Source: Goniomonas avonlea (lineage: Eukaryota; Cryptophyceae; Goniomonadida; Goniomonadaceae). From it: a stretch of 11,054 nucleotides of DNA. Where the stretch lies: assembly GCA_003573635.1 (NCBI GenBank), contig QUTJ01031354.1, positions 1-11,054 on the forward strand. The letters run 5' to 3'. A program made the position numbers and the translations under genes. The notes below the pieces were generated by a model, which saw only the letters and a list, made by a program, of their open reading frames with translations, did not search any database and had not been told where the DNA came from. Of this stretch, positions 1-7,900 are shown piece after piece (position 1 is the stretch's first letter; each line of letters begins with the position of its first letter).

Positions 1-52
1 GGGGGGGGTGGGTGTGGGTATGAAAGTGTGGTTGTGAAAGTGTGTGCGTCTA

Positions 53-109
53 GTGGAACAAAGACGCAACAGGTGGAACAAGGAGTGTGGAACAAGCACA
101 GTGGAACAA
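53..109. repeat. GTGGAACAA short repeat cluster, four copies
   Basis: The nonamer GTGGAACAA occurs exactly at 53-61, 73-81, 87-95 and 101-109, with steps of 20, 14 and 14 bases. The copies are separated by variable purine-rich sequence, so this is a degenerate tandem repeat. Before it, 1-50 is G-rich (a run of eight G, then GTGGGTGTGGG). I see no gene in 1-270; the short open frames there have no recognisable content. Confidence 0.7.
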
Positions 110-222
110 AGGCGCACCAGGTCGTCAGGACCACTGCCGAGAGAGACGACAGTGGCAGTGCGCCCTGAGAGCGACAAGGCAGACACCAGGCCACGGCGCG
201 ACGTCTGCTTTCGGTTGTAGTG

Positions 223-381
223 CACCGTCACCGAGACCTGGCGACGTGATTTGGTTTGGTTGGTTTGCAATGAGTTTAGGGTCTAGGGTCCAGGGTTTAG
301 GGTTTAGGGTCCAGGGTTTAGGGGAAAGCCTAAGCCCTAAACCCTAAACCCTAAACCGTCACGGATACCTGGGGAAGTGAT
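223..381. repeat. 28-bp imperfect direct repeat flanking the inverted telomeric block
   Basis: Positions 223-250 and 354-381 align without gaps at 23 of 28 bases; both contain ACCGTCAC and ACCTGG and end in GTGAT. The first copy lies 24 bp before the G-rich telomere units, and the second begins as the C-rich units end. The telomere-like block is therefore bracketed by a direct duplication 131 bp apart. This could be part of a larger subtelomeric repeat unit or a duplicated insertion site. Confidence 0.65.
275..355. repeat. Head-to-head interstitial telomere array (TTTAGGG units meeting CCCTAAA units)
   Basis: Seven consecutive heptamers fill 275-323: TTTAGGG at 275, 296, 303 and 317, and the variants TCTAGGG at 282 and TCCAGGG at 289 and 310. 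After 11 spacer bases, three perfect CCCTAAA units fill 335-355. The G-rich strand running into the C-rich strand is the orientation expected where two chromosome ends have joined, or where subtelomeric DNA has been inverted. The TTTAGGG unit is the plant-type telomere heptamer, also used by several algae and protists. Confidence 0.85.
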
Positions 382-458
382 ATGAGTTTGAAGTGGGCAG
401 TGTGGTGCGCTAGTAGTGTACGGACTCACCTTGATGGAAGAGTTTTTCTCGGCTCAGG

Positions 459-514
459 TTTAGGGTTAAGGATTTAGGGTTTGGGGGTTTAGGGTTTAGG
501 GTTGAGGGTTTAGG
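459..514 (+). repeat. Second interstitial TTTAGGG array with variant units
   Basis: Eight successive units of seven or eight bases run from 459 to 514. TTTAGGG is exact at 459, 473, 488 and 495. Variants are TTAAGGA at 466, TTTGGGGG at 480 and TTGAGGG at 502, and a truncated TTTAGG ends the array. It has the same orientation as the G-rich arm at 275-323. Variant units are typical of old internal or proximal telomere sequence rather than a fresh chromosome end. Confidence 0.85.
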
Positions 515-964
515 TTCCTCCTCCGTATGTACGCTGTGCAACCTGTTGGAGGGGAGGAGGAGGGGGGGTGTGATTCAATCACAGGTGCAATCAACCACAA
601 GCCAAACAGCTAATCTTGGGAGGTGACGGGGGGTGGGTCCTCAGCAAGACTTTGTGTTGCGAGCGGTTGCAACTAAGCAATGCGATAACAACACTATTCA
701 CTTTCGAACTGCAAGTGCAGAATGGGGCGCACCGTAGACAGGTCACTGCTTGGGACGAGGTCAGAGACTGTGGTCACCCCTGTGCACACAAGAAGGAACT
801 GCTCCAGGCCCTGCGGACGATGTCACAACCCTCCACTGCAGCCCCCTAAACCATCTCCGCAACAGCAACCTCAACCATCTCCACCGCAACCCTCCACCAC
901 AACCTCCTAAACCACCACCTCAACCACCCCCTACCACAACGAAAGTCAGCAGTGGTAAACGCAC
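515..964. other. Gene-poor stretch with a C-rich low-complexity tract
   Basis: No gene could be supported here on either strand. At 549-568 there is a purine-only G-rich run. From 839 to 935 the plus strand is almost all C and A with few T, and contains CCCCTAAACC at 843-852, CCTAAACC at 906-913 and repeated CCATCTCC at 851 and 875. It can be read as proline-rich peptide in several frames, but that reflects composition. If the metal-binding gene to the right continues leftwards, this whole stretch would be its intron or 3' region. Confidence 0.5.
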
Positions 965-1987
965 CTGGGCACCCCCGGTGACTGACAACTGCACACTTGC
1001 GGACCCATCATCCTCATGAACAACCTCAGACTCGTACCCAATCCGCTTGATCAGGTCAGCCACGTCCTGTCCAGTTGTCACATGCGACAAAACGACAGGC
1101 GATCATACCTGCGGCTGCAGCTTCGTGGAGTCAAACTGAACGCGAGCTTCGGCCGCGAGGAGTGACACAACAGCACCAGCGACGCCGTCGCATGCCTTGA
1201 GCTTCTTCTCCACAGTGTTGACGCAAGCTGAACAAGTCATGCCCTTCACGGTGAAGACGCCAGTTGCGAATCCGGCTGCGTCCTTTGGCGAGAGTGTTTC
1301 GGGCACAGTTACAAAAGCAACCGGGTCAACTGCGGGTACTGGTACATCGGCTGGAGGCGGCACCTCCGTTGTAACAGCGCCGGGATCCAGCACAGCGCAG
1401 TCGTAGCCCCCCTCGGTGACTGCAGCAGCAATTGATGGCGGATCAACAACCCCAAGGACAGTTGCAAGCTTGGCTTCCAGGTCAACAGAAGCAGACTCGA
1501 CCCCCGGGAGTGTGCAAAGAAGCTTTTCGACTCGACCGACGCAGCGGTGGCAGGTCATCCCTTCCACGCTGTACTGAGACAGGACCGCTGCATCGTAGCC
1601 CCCCTCTGTCAACTGGGCAGCAAGATCAGCAGCATTTGCAACTCCTTGAACAGTTGCCAGCTTCTTCTCAAGATCCACAGCGGCAAAGTCGACTCCTTCG
1701 CAAGCCATCAAACGCTTCTCAACCCGACCCACGCATTTGTGGCACGTCATCCCCTCGACCCGGAGATAAATTGAAGGGCGCAGCACAGTCGTTTCATAGC
1801 CCCCTTCGGTTAATTCTGCAGCCAAAAAGTTCGCGTCTGCTGTGCCTGTCACAGTTGCAGTCTTGGTCTCAAGACACACAGTGGCGGACTCCACCCCCGC
1901 GATCGCGAGAAGTCGCTTCTCCACACGGCCAACGCACTTGTGGCAGGTCATGCCCTCCACAAGGAGTTTCATCACCCCTGGTGACAT
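965..1987 (-). CDS. Multi-HMA heavy-metal-binding protein, likely N-terminal part of a P1B-type copper ATPase (partial)
   Basis: Two exons are visible on the minus strand: 1987-1109 (293 codons) and 1066-965 (34 codons), with a 42-bp GT-AG intron (donor GTATGA) between them, both in phase 0. Four HMA domains occur in order, with metal-binding pairs C15/C18, C82/C85, C146/C149 and C252/C255. The first three carry GMTCHKC or GMTCHRC followed by VGRVEK and end in TEGGY; they look like recent internal duplications. The fourth has the classical GMTCSAC and is completed across the intron by an IKRIGYESEVV end. A Pro/Val-rich linker (about 201-240) separates domains 3 and 4. Exon 2 ends in a strand that resembles the start of a fifth HMA, followed by a good donor (GTGCGT). 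No TM segments, CPC or DKTGT motif follow in the window. Reading through the donor would stop at 920. The ATG at 1987 is the first in frame; upstream open frame has none back to a stop. Alternative: a stand-alone metallochaperone-like protein. Confidence 0.75.
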
Positions 1988-2195
1988 CGGTGCGTGTTTC
2001 GCGACTGCCAAGGCAACCGAGATCAGGGCGTTTTCTTGGGCTTTTGCAGCAAGTTTTGTCAACTTTTGTGGGGCCTGTCTGACACCGTTTTTTGCTAATT
2101 ATCTAATCTATTTGGCTCTAGATGAGATTGGACAATAATCAAAACGGCTGTTCCCAGCGGTACGAGATAGGAATCGTCGTCCAATCACCGGACAG

Positions 2196-2388
2196 CCCCG
2201 TGTGGCTCCCGAGGTTGCTTGGCCTTCAAGGCTGGCCTTGCGTGAACACTCGGAACGACTCCTGAGTGTGCAAAGTGAATTCAGAAACATTCCAGAAACG
2301 CCCCATGTGGCTCCCGATGTTGCTGGCCTTCAGCCTTGTGGGAGCACTCGGAACGACTCCTGGTGTGTGCCCGGTGAATCCAGAAACA
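2196..2388 (+). repeat. Tandem duplication covering the start and signal-peptide codons of the propeller gene
   Basis: Copy 1 (2196-2289) and copy 2 (2301-2388) align along their lengths with a few small indels. Both share the block TGTGGCTCCCGA near the left end, the block CACTCGGAACGACTCCTG in the middle, and CAGAAACA at the right end. Copy 2 contains the ATG (2305) of the propeller gene; in copy 1 the corresponding triplet is GTG and indels break the frame. Copy 1 is therefore a decayed duplicate of the gene's 5' end sitting in its own upstream region. Confidence 0.85.
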
Positions 2389-4202
2389 GAAGGCGTATGG
2401 AGCACCTGGAGTGACGATGCCCCTGCCGGTGTTCCATTTCCCAGCTCTGATTACACCGTTGTATTTAATTGGAATGATTTTGCCCAGTACACCGACGCGG
2501 ACACATGGTCTGGTATGCGGGCTCCCTTGATCGTCTCTGAAAGTCACCATAGGTATCCTAGCTGGGGCGCAGATGACAAGATGTATTCTCCGTGGACAGA
2601 TGGCTCAGTCAATGGCGTGTCTGCTGTGTGAGCCCTTGGGACTGCTCCGCACATTTGTTAATCCAAGGTCGCAGCTCAACCGGCCATGATGCCACCACAG
2701 GCTTGGCGGTGATTGAGGGTAGCACCGCGAGAAGTCTCAACGTGTCTGTAGTGTCAGTCTTTGATGTCCATTCGTGGCCTTACTATGGCAGGTTGGTGCG
2801 CTGGTGCTCCGATTTTTCATCTGACAATTCTGGAGGTACCCAAGCGCATTCTTGGTGTTTCGTGGAGTTATTTTCTATGGCACCTACCTTTTACATGACT
2901 ATACGGGAGCTTGCGGCAACTGGTGCGGTCCTCATTATAACGGCGTCTACATCAACCACCCGCGGCAGGTGCGTACAGGGTCCATTTGCCGGCTTCAGAA
3001 CATCCGTGGACGGTGGGAAAACCTGGAACGAGCCACGGCAGCGACTTGACTCGTGTAATGATTCGCTATTCGGAGAGGGCGGTTGCCTCGAAGGCAAGGT
3101 TAAGTTCGGGGTGCGACACCAAATGACTTTGTTTAGATGCTGTTTGTTCTGTGCCCGATGAAAGCCTTCAGGCGCTTCATGTGGTGGATTTCGGCAAAGA
3201 ACTGGAGCACTCCCCCGATGGACTGATGTACCTCGTGGGTCATGGGGGTGAGGACGACTCAGCACCACTCTCCTGGATGCAGGTCCGCCCCTGTCCGGTA
3301 CATGTCATCCTGCTCACATGCACAACCCTTCAGGGCGATGGAGCCTACCTGACCCGAGTGGCTCCGACGCCAGAAGCTGTCCAAGATCCTTCTGCGTTCT
3401 CCTTCTATTCTGGTATGCAAAACAGAACTCTGGTGTGCAATACATCACCCGTCGGCTGATAACTCTGCTAAAGCTGGGAGAAGTCGTGAGAATGCGCTGA
3501 GCTTGCTTGGAGTCTGTGTGCCCGATCGTGGTGTCGGGGGGGGGGGGGGGGTGAAGAAAAATGTTCTCCATCCCCAATCCTGACCAACGGTACAGGAAAG
3601 GATGGTGATGGCAAGGACATCTGGGGTCCAACAGTTGCAGGAGCGAGACCGTTGTTTTACTGGCGCAGCCGAGTTGGCTGCACAACGATAACGTACTTGC
3701 CATCCCTCAAGAGGTTTTTCGCTGCAGTGTCAGCTCCAACAGTCGAGGCCGGAGCGAGCACTATCAAGGAGATGGATACTTACCTGCTGGAAAGTCACAC
3801 TGTGACAGGCCCGTACCGTTTGCTCAACTACATGCAGGAATTCGGGCCCCAGGTACTATTCTAGTTCTGTTCGCGCTTGTTCTGTTTGGATTGACCCTCC
3901 GCCCTGTGCATGTTTTATGTGACTCATTGGTATGACAATCTTCTCAAGACTTATGCAATCAGGCGTACTTCATGCACCTGCCATCCAAGTTCCTGCGCCC
4001 ACGGCAGTGTAGCGTGGCAAGCAGCTCGGGAACGGGTGGTGGAACCGAGGAGTCCCTTGACGCTTACTTGGGCTTCTCCTCAAATTTTGCTAACTTTGAA
4101 TTTCGCACACATCATTGGCCGCCATCTGCCAACTATCACTATTGCCTTCAGGCAATTCGGATTTTGCCTCGGAATCAAGTCGGTGAGACAAGCGGATTCT
4201 GA
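2305..4202 (+). CDS. Secreted beta-propeller protein with Asp-box, glycosidase/sialidase-like fold (8 exons, 451 aa)
   Basis: Exons by splice signals and phase: 2305-2627, 2675-2791, 2836-2922, 2969-3110, 3172-3282, 3334-3412, 3596-3852 and 3963-4202 (stop TGA). Introns are 47, 44, 46, 61, 51, 183 and 110 bp, all GT-AG, and every phase closes. The product starts with a hydrophobic signal peptide (about residues 1-16). Features include DGSVNG (99-104), an Asp-box SVDGGKTW (188-195), EHSPDG (235-240), RPLFYWRSRVGC (304-315) and TYLLESHTVTGPYR (348-361). Asp-boxes mark blades of sialidase-type and related propellers. The whole layout recalls a family of secreted propeller proteins I know only as uncharacterised, distantly like GH43/GH32-type five-bladed enzymes; the substrate cannot be told. 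Catalytic residues are not assigned. A secreted or lysosomal role on carbohydrate is inference. The start codon is set by the signal peptide. The gene is divergent from the HMA gene and convergent with the coiled-coil gene. Confidence 0.8.
3536..3551 (+). repeat. Run of 16 G inside intron 6 of the propeller gene
   Basis: Sixteen consecutive G lie in the 183-bp intron 3413-3595, the longest intron of the gene. The reading frame through the run is not needed for the protein, because the donor at 3413 and acceptor at 3595 join in phase. The exact run length may be a sequencing or assembly estimate. It may have expanded this intron relative to its 44-60 bp siblings. Confidence 0.9.
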
Positions 4203-4443
4203 AGGCCCGTTAATCATGAAATGTGGATCATTTATTCCTGAGGTTGACCTTCTCCATGTGTGCTGGTCCTGAAAGCAAGATCAACTATTGTCAGTCGCAA
4301 AGCGCACACATACCGTTCTGGAACCATTTGGTTTCGGCTTACGGAGCGTGACCGTCGGAGACACAAAAACAAGTCCACGTCAACACCAAATAAAGTGGCG
4401 TGTCTGATGAAACAGTGAAGAGCGACCCATGTTGAGATCCAGT
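4203..4443. other. Convergent intergenic region with candidate polyadenylation signals on both strands
   Basis: This lies between the stop codons of the propeller gene (+) and the coiled-coil gene (-). AATAAA occurs on the plus strand at 4389-4394 and on the minus strand at 4236-4231, each about 190-210 bp beyond its gene's stop. If both are used, the two 3' UTRs overlap by about 150 bp. Use of AATAAA in this organism is unproven. No other gene was seen. Confidence 0.35.
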
Positions 4444-4806
4444 TCAATCGAGAGCATCCAGATCATCGAACTCTTGCATTTGCTCTTCCTGAGCCTTGAG
4501 CTTCTTCTTTTCTTGAGCTTCACGCCATTTCTTTTCTTCCCGCTCTTCCTCTGCCGCATCCTCTTCCGCCTCTTTCTCCTCTCGTTCTGCTCTCTCTGAT
4601 GCTATTGCCATCTGCATGCAATCGCGAATGGCTTGGTCCGCAAGCTTTCCCTGCTGTCGCTTTGCTGCTTCGGCCTTGCTGGACTCAACCCGCAAGGCTT
4701 CCCGTTCCCGTGTCAGACGAGCAACCTCTTCCTCCATCTTTTTGACGGCAGCCATTGCCTCGTCGCGCTTGCGCGCGGCCGCATTCATCTCCTCCAACAA
4801 CGCCAT
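4444..4806 (-). CDS. Small charged coiled-coil protein of unknown function (120 aa)
   Basis: A single uninterrupted exon of 120 codons plus stop. The ATG at 4806 has an A at -3 and G at +4 and is chosen because the upstream in-frame extension runs antisense through the first exon of the neighbouring gene. Nearly the whole product is predicted helix: a heptad-like stretch at about 1-60 rich in E, A, K and R, a hinge around RDCMQMAIAS (61-70), then a strongly acidic/basic stretch (71-105) rich in EE and KK. It ends in an acidic tail, EFDDLDALD (112-120). No enzyme motif is present and I do not recognise the family. Low complexity makes similarity searches ambiguous. It is transcribed divergently from the large FIRRM-like gene. 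Confidence 0.7.
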   Translation of the reverse strand: MALLEEMNAAARKRDEAMAAVKKMEEEVARLTREREALRVESSKAEAAKRQQGKLADQAIRDCMQMAIASERAEREEKEAEEDAAEEEREEKKWREAQEKKKLKAQEEQMQEFDDLDALD

Positions 4807-4939
4807 TTTGAAACAGAAAGACTTGTCTTCGCACGCTGTATGAACAGCGTGACAAAACGATGGTCGCGTATGACGATAACAGACAGGTTTGGCGGGGAAC
4901 TTTGGGGCTCTTTGGGACCAAGGCCAAGGTCTCGTCGGC
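4807..4939. promoter_or_regulatory. Shared divergent promoter region
   Basis: Only 133 bp separate the start codons of the coiled-coil gene (minus, 4806) and the FIRRM-like gene (plus, 4940). This interval must hold both 5' UTRs and the core promoters, unless one overlaps the other gene. No convincing TATA box is visible. Co-expression of the pair is inference from spacing only. Confidence 0.45.
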
Positions 4940-7900
4940 ATGGCGCTGACGCCAGCCGAATTTATGGCAGCACCGAACTCGCAGGGTGATGGCCTCAATG
5001 TGGAGCTTAGGCATTTGCAGGACAGTCTGTTGTCGGGAGAGACACCAGTTCCGGATGCAGTCTCGCGTCTGCAGGTTTGAATGATTTGCTTTCTTGTGAA
5101 TGCTCACGTGTTTCAGGGGTTCTGTACACACGAAGAAATTGATGTCCTTTGTAAAGTTGTTGAGCTGGCTGAACTCCTAGTTAAATCATGCGAGGATGAT
5201 GACTTGGAGCTCGTGACTGGAACATTCTCGCCTCCAGTAGGTTCGACAAGATTTCTTCAGTTTGTTTACTCGTCTTCAGGCATCACGGTTGTGCTCGGAA
5301 GCCAATAAACTGCGCGAATGTCTCGACAGTGGTTTTGATAACCCTGGCGAAATTGCGCAGCCGCTCGAGGTTTGTTTCCTCCCCTCGCGAAAAACAATTG
5401 GCTGAGGATGCGATTCCAGACAGTCCAAGTCGGGTTGGCATTCTTTGGGAGTGGAGTCAAGCGTGTGACGGCAGCAGGACCGATGCTGCTCACATCCTTA
5501 CAACCATTTTTGGAAGGTTTGCTGCCATCGGTCACGTCCAGTTTGACCTTCTCGACGGTGAGTGCAACGCAGTCGGCTCCTTGTGCATGACAACGATCCA
5601 GGCATGGAAGACCTGGTCAACGAGGCGCAGTGATGTGTTAAGTCAGAAAAGTGTTGATGTGGTGTTTCAAGCAGCCTATGAAGCTGTCGCGCACCTCTCT
5701 AAACTGTTTTGTGACTTGTACCCGGGTCCTCGCACTGTCGCGGACCAGATGTCTGCCCTAGGGCACGATGCGGATGAGGTCTTCGCTGGAGAAGTCACAG
5801 CTGTTGCTTTTGGTAGGCGACCATACGTTGTTCTCTGTTTTTAATTCCTCGTGCAGTTGCTTCCGGGTTGGCACGACTTTGTAGCGAGACCCACAATTTT
5901 GCTCTCACGAATCTCTCATGGAAAACGCTGGTGCGCATTGTGGCAGCGCACGGATCAGATCTGCGGCCCCTTTTCGAGTCCAGTGACGTTGTGGGGCTGC
6001 TGCTTCAGAACATTGGTCAGCATTTTAAGCAACTCCTGGCGCTCGATATTGAGGTGATGCTCCTCCTTAAGTGTATTTGCATAAAGCTGCTTCCAGGAAC
6101 AGGGTAGCGACGCAGCAACTCGGCAGATCAAGGTTCTCCGCTTTTTTCTTGCCCACGTGCACACGCTTGCCAAAAGCAGCGGTGCGAGCCTTCCACTCCT
6201 TCCTTTCTCTCACTCGCGGACGCGACAGCTTTTGCGTTCGATCCGCAAGTGCCACAGCTAGTCTCCGTATTTGCTGCGATCGCAAGGTTTGTCTGCCTGC
6301 CGCCTCATTCCCCGGTCTTGGTCTTGGGCTTGGGATTGACCCCAATTGCAGCTCGACACCAACCTGCCGACGAGCTCCACGAGCAGCGTGTGTTGCCACT
6401 CCACTACAGGAGCTGGTCCTCCCTGTGATCCAGGTATCCGTGCCTCGTCTGCGCTCCCGTTCCTACAACCGCAAAGACTTTGCTTTGTTGGGCATGCTGA
6501 GTTGAGATGCTGAGTTTGAAATGTTGCGCAGGGAGTGCTTCGCCAGCTGCTCATGTTGCCGGGTGTGCCTGTCTCGACCAAACGAACTCTGTTAGATCTC
6601 ATTGTGCCGCACGAACTGGACGAAAATAATGCAAGCACTGATGGCGGCCACTTACCAGTGAGTGACATTCCGTTTGCTATTCCCATCTTCCATCACGGCA
6701 CGACCATCTCGCTTGACGCACAAGTGTGACACTGAAAACTGACTCTTTCTCTCAGGGACAGCTCCTTCTGGCCCTATCGTTGCTCACCCACTACTCTGCG
6801 ATGCCCCCAGACGTGCAAAGCCACTGTATCTCCCTCCTCCCGCAGTTATTCGGCGCCCTCCCACGCGCTGCCCCTGATTTGCTCTCGGTCTTGCCTTCAG
6901 GGTCCCTCCCACCTAGCACCCCGTTCAATTACCTTGCGTTCGCTGCCGTGTCCGCAGTCGTGATTCACGCCACACCAACACGTCTGCCCGAGTTGGAGCA
7001 GATTCTTGTTGGGAACCTTGGCAGCCCCTGCGTAGTTCCCGCGCGCCTAACACAAGATGTGTGGGCCTTTATGCTCCGTAATGGATCTGTGAAGCTGCAA
7101 GTACGCCATGTCAGGATTCTACTGGACGTGGTGCGACCTGACTTGCAGGTTCGCGTGCATTTCCTCACACTTCTCCAGATGCAGACGAGCTTTTGTCGGG
7201 CAAAGCTTCCTGTGACACGGCTGCAAGCGTCAGCTGCGGCGACCCTTGCCCAGGCACTACCCGCGGTCTCCCAAGAAGCCCGTGTGCGTATATGGAGAGT
7301 TCTGACGTTGTCGCTGTGCTTGGCTGTTGCCCACTTTCTGAGATTGTTCACACTGTCGTTGATAGTTCAAGCACCCTCACGGTCTCTGCAGCCTTGGAGA
7401 CCTGCCCTCCCGAGGACACAGCCCTTATTCTTCTGTATCACTGACGTGCACAACATAAGGACGAGAGAGGTTCTGTGTTTGGCGGTTGTGCAAGCGATAA
7501 ATGACTGAGAACCCTCCCCTCAGGGAATGGTATTGGCGAAGCTGGAACCGAGGGCAGCCTTGCAGTCCCTGAGGTCTGCGAGCATCGCTGCTGCAGTGTT
7601 GCAGTCACTGGCCAGCGCCCCCAAGGTGTGTGGTAACATTTTGCCTCAACAACCAATCTTTGGGATCCTGCATGATGTCAAGGCGCCCTGCCATCTGCAG
7701 CTTGTGTTTCAATCAGGAAAAGTTAGTGAATTATGCTCTGTGTTTCCTGACGCTTCAAAATTTCAGGAGACACTTGGCTCTGACGCTCTTGATGAACTTG
7801 CGGGAGCCTTTGTGACGGCGGCAGTAACACGCTGTTCGAACGACCTCCGCTCAAGCTGCATCCACGCCGACCTCCTGGTGTGTGCTCATCCTCGAACTTT

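Noticed and set aside
839-935. C-rich tract as a third telomere array
   Set aside because: Only two CCTAAACC matches occur and there is no seven-base period, so it is low-complexity sequence rather than telomere repeat.
839-1019. Proline-rich protein on the plus strand
   Set aside because: It is readable in several frames because the DNA is C-rich; it overlaps the antisense HMA exon, and there is no start context or domain.
1432-2082. Plus-strand open frames antisense to the HMA gene
   Set aside because: These are shadows of the minus-strand exon: the HMA motifs lie on the other strand and the plus products are Ser/Arg/Gln-rich without features.
2923-2978. Ten-base intron GTGCGTACAG at 2969-2978 with the YNGVYINHP reading kept as exon
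   Set aside because: A 46-bp intron (2923-2968) has normal size and phase and gives a sensible NWCVQGPFAGF join; a ten-base intron is not credible.
4807-4998. N-terminal extension of the coiled-coil protein to a start at 4998 (minus strand)
   Set aside because: It runs antisense through the first exon of the FIRRM-like gene, is unlike the coiled-coil part in composition, and the ATG at 4806 has a good context.
6658-6722. Read-through of exon 10 to a GTGTGA donor at 6724
   Set aside because: It would need a 32-bp intron and adds sequence unlike its surroundings; the strong GTGAGT at 6658 is preferred, though both keep phase 0.
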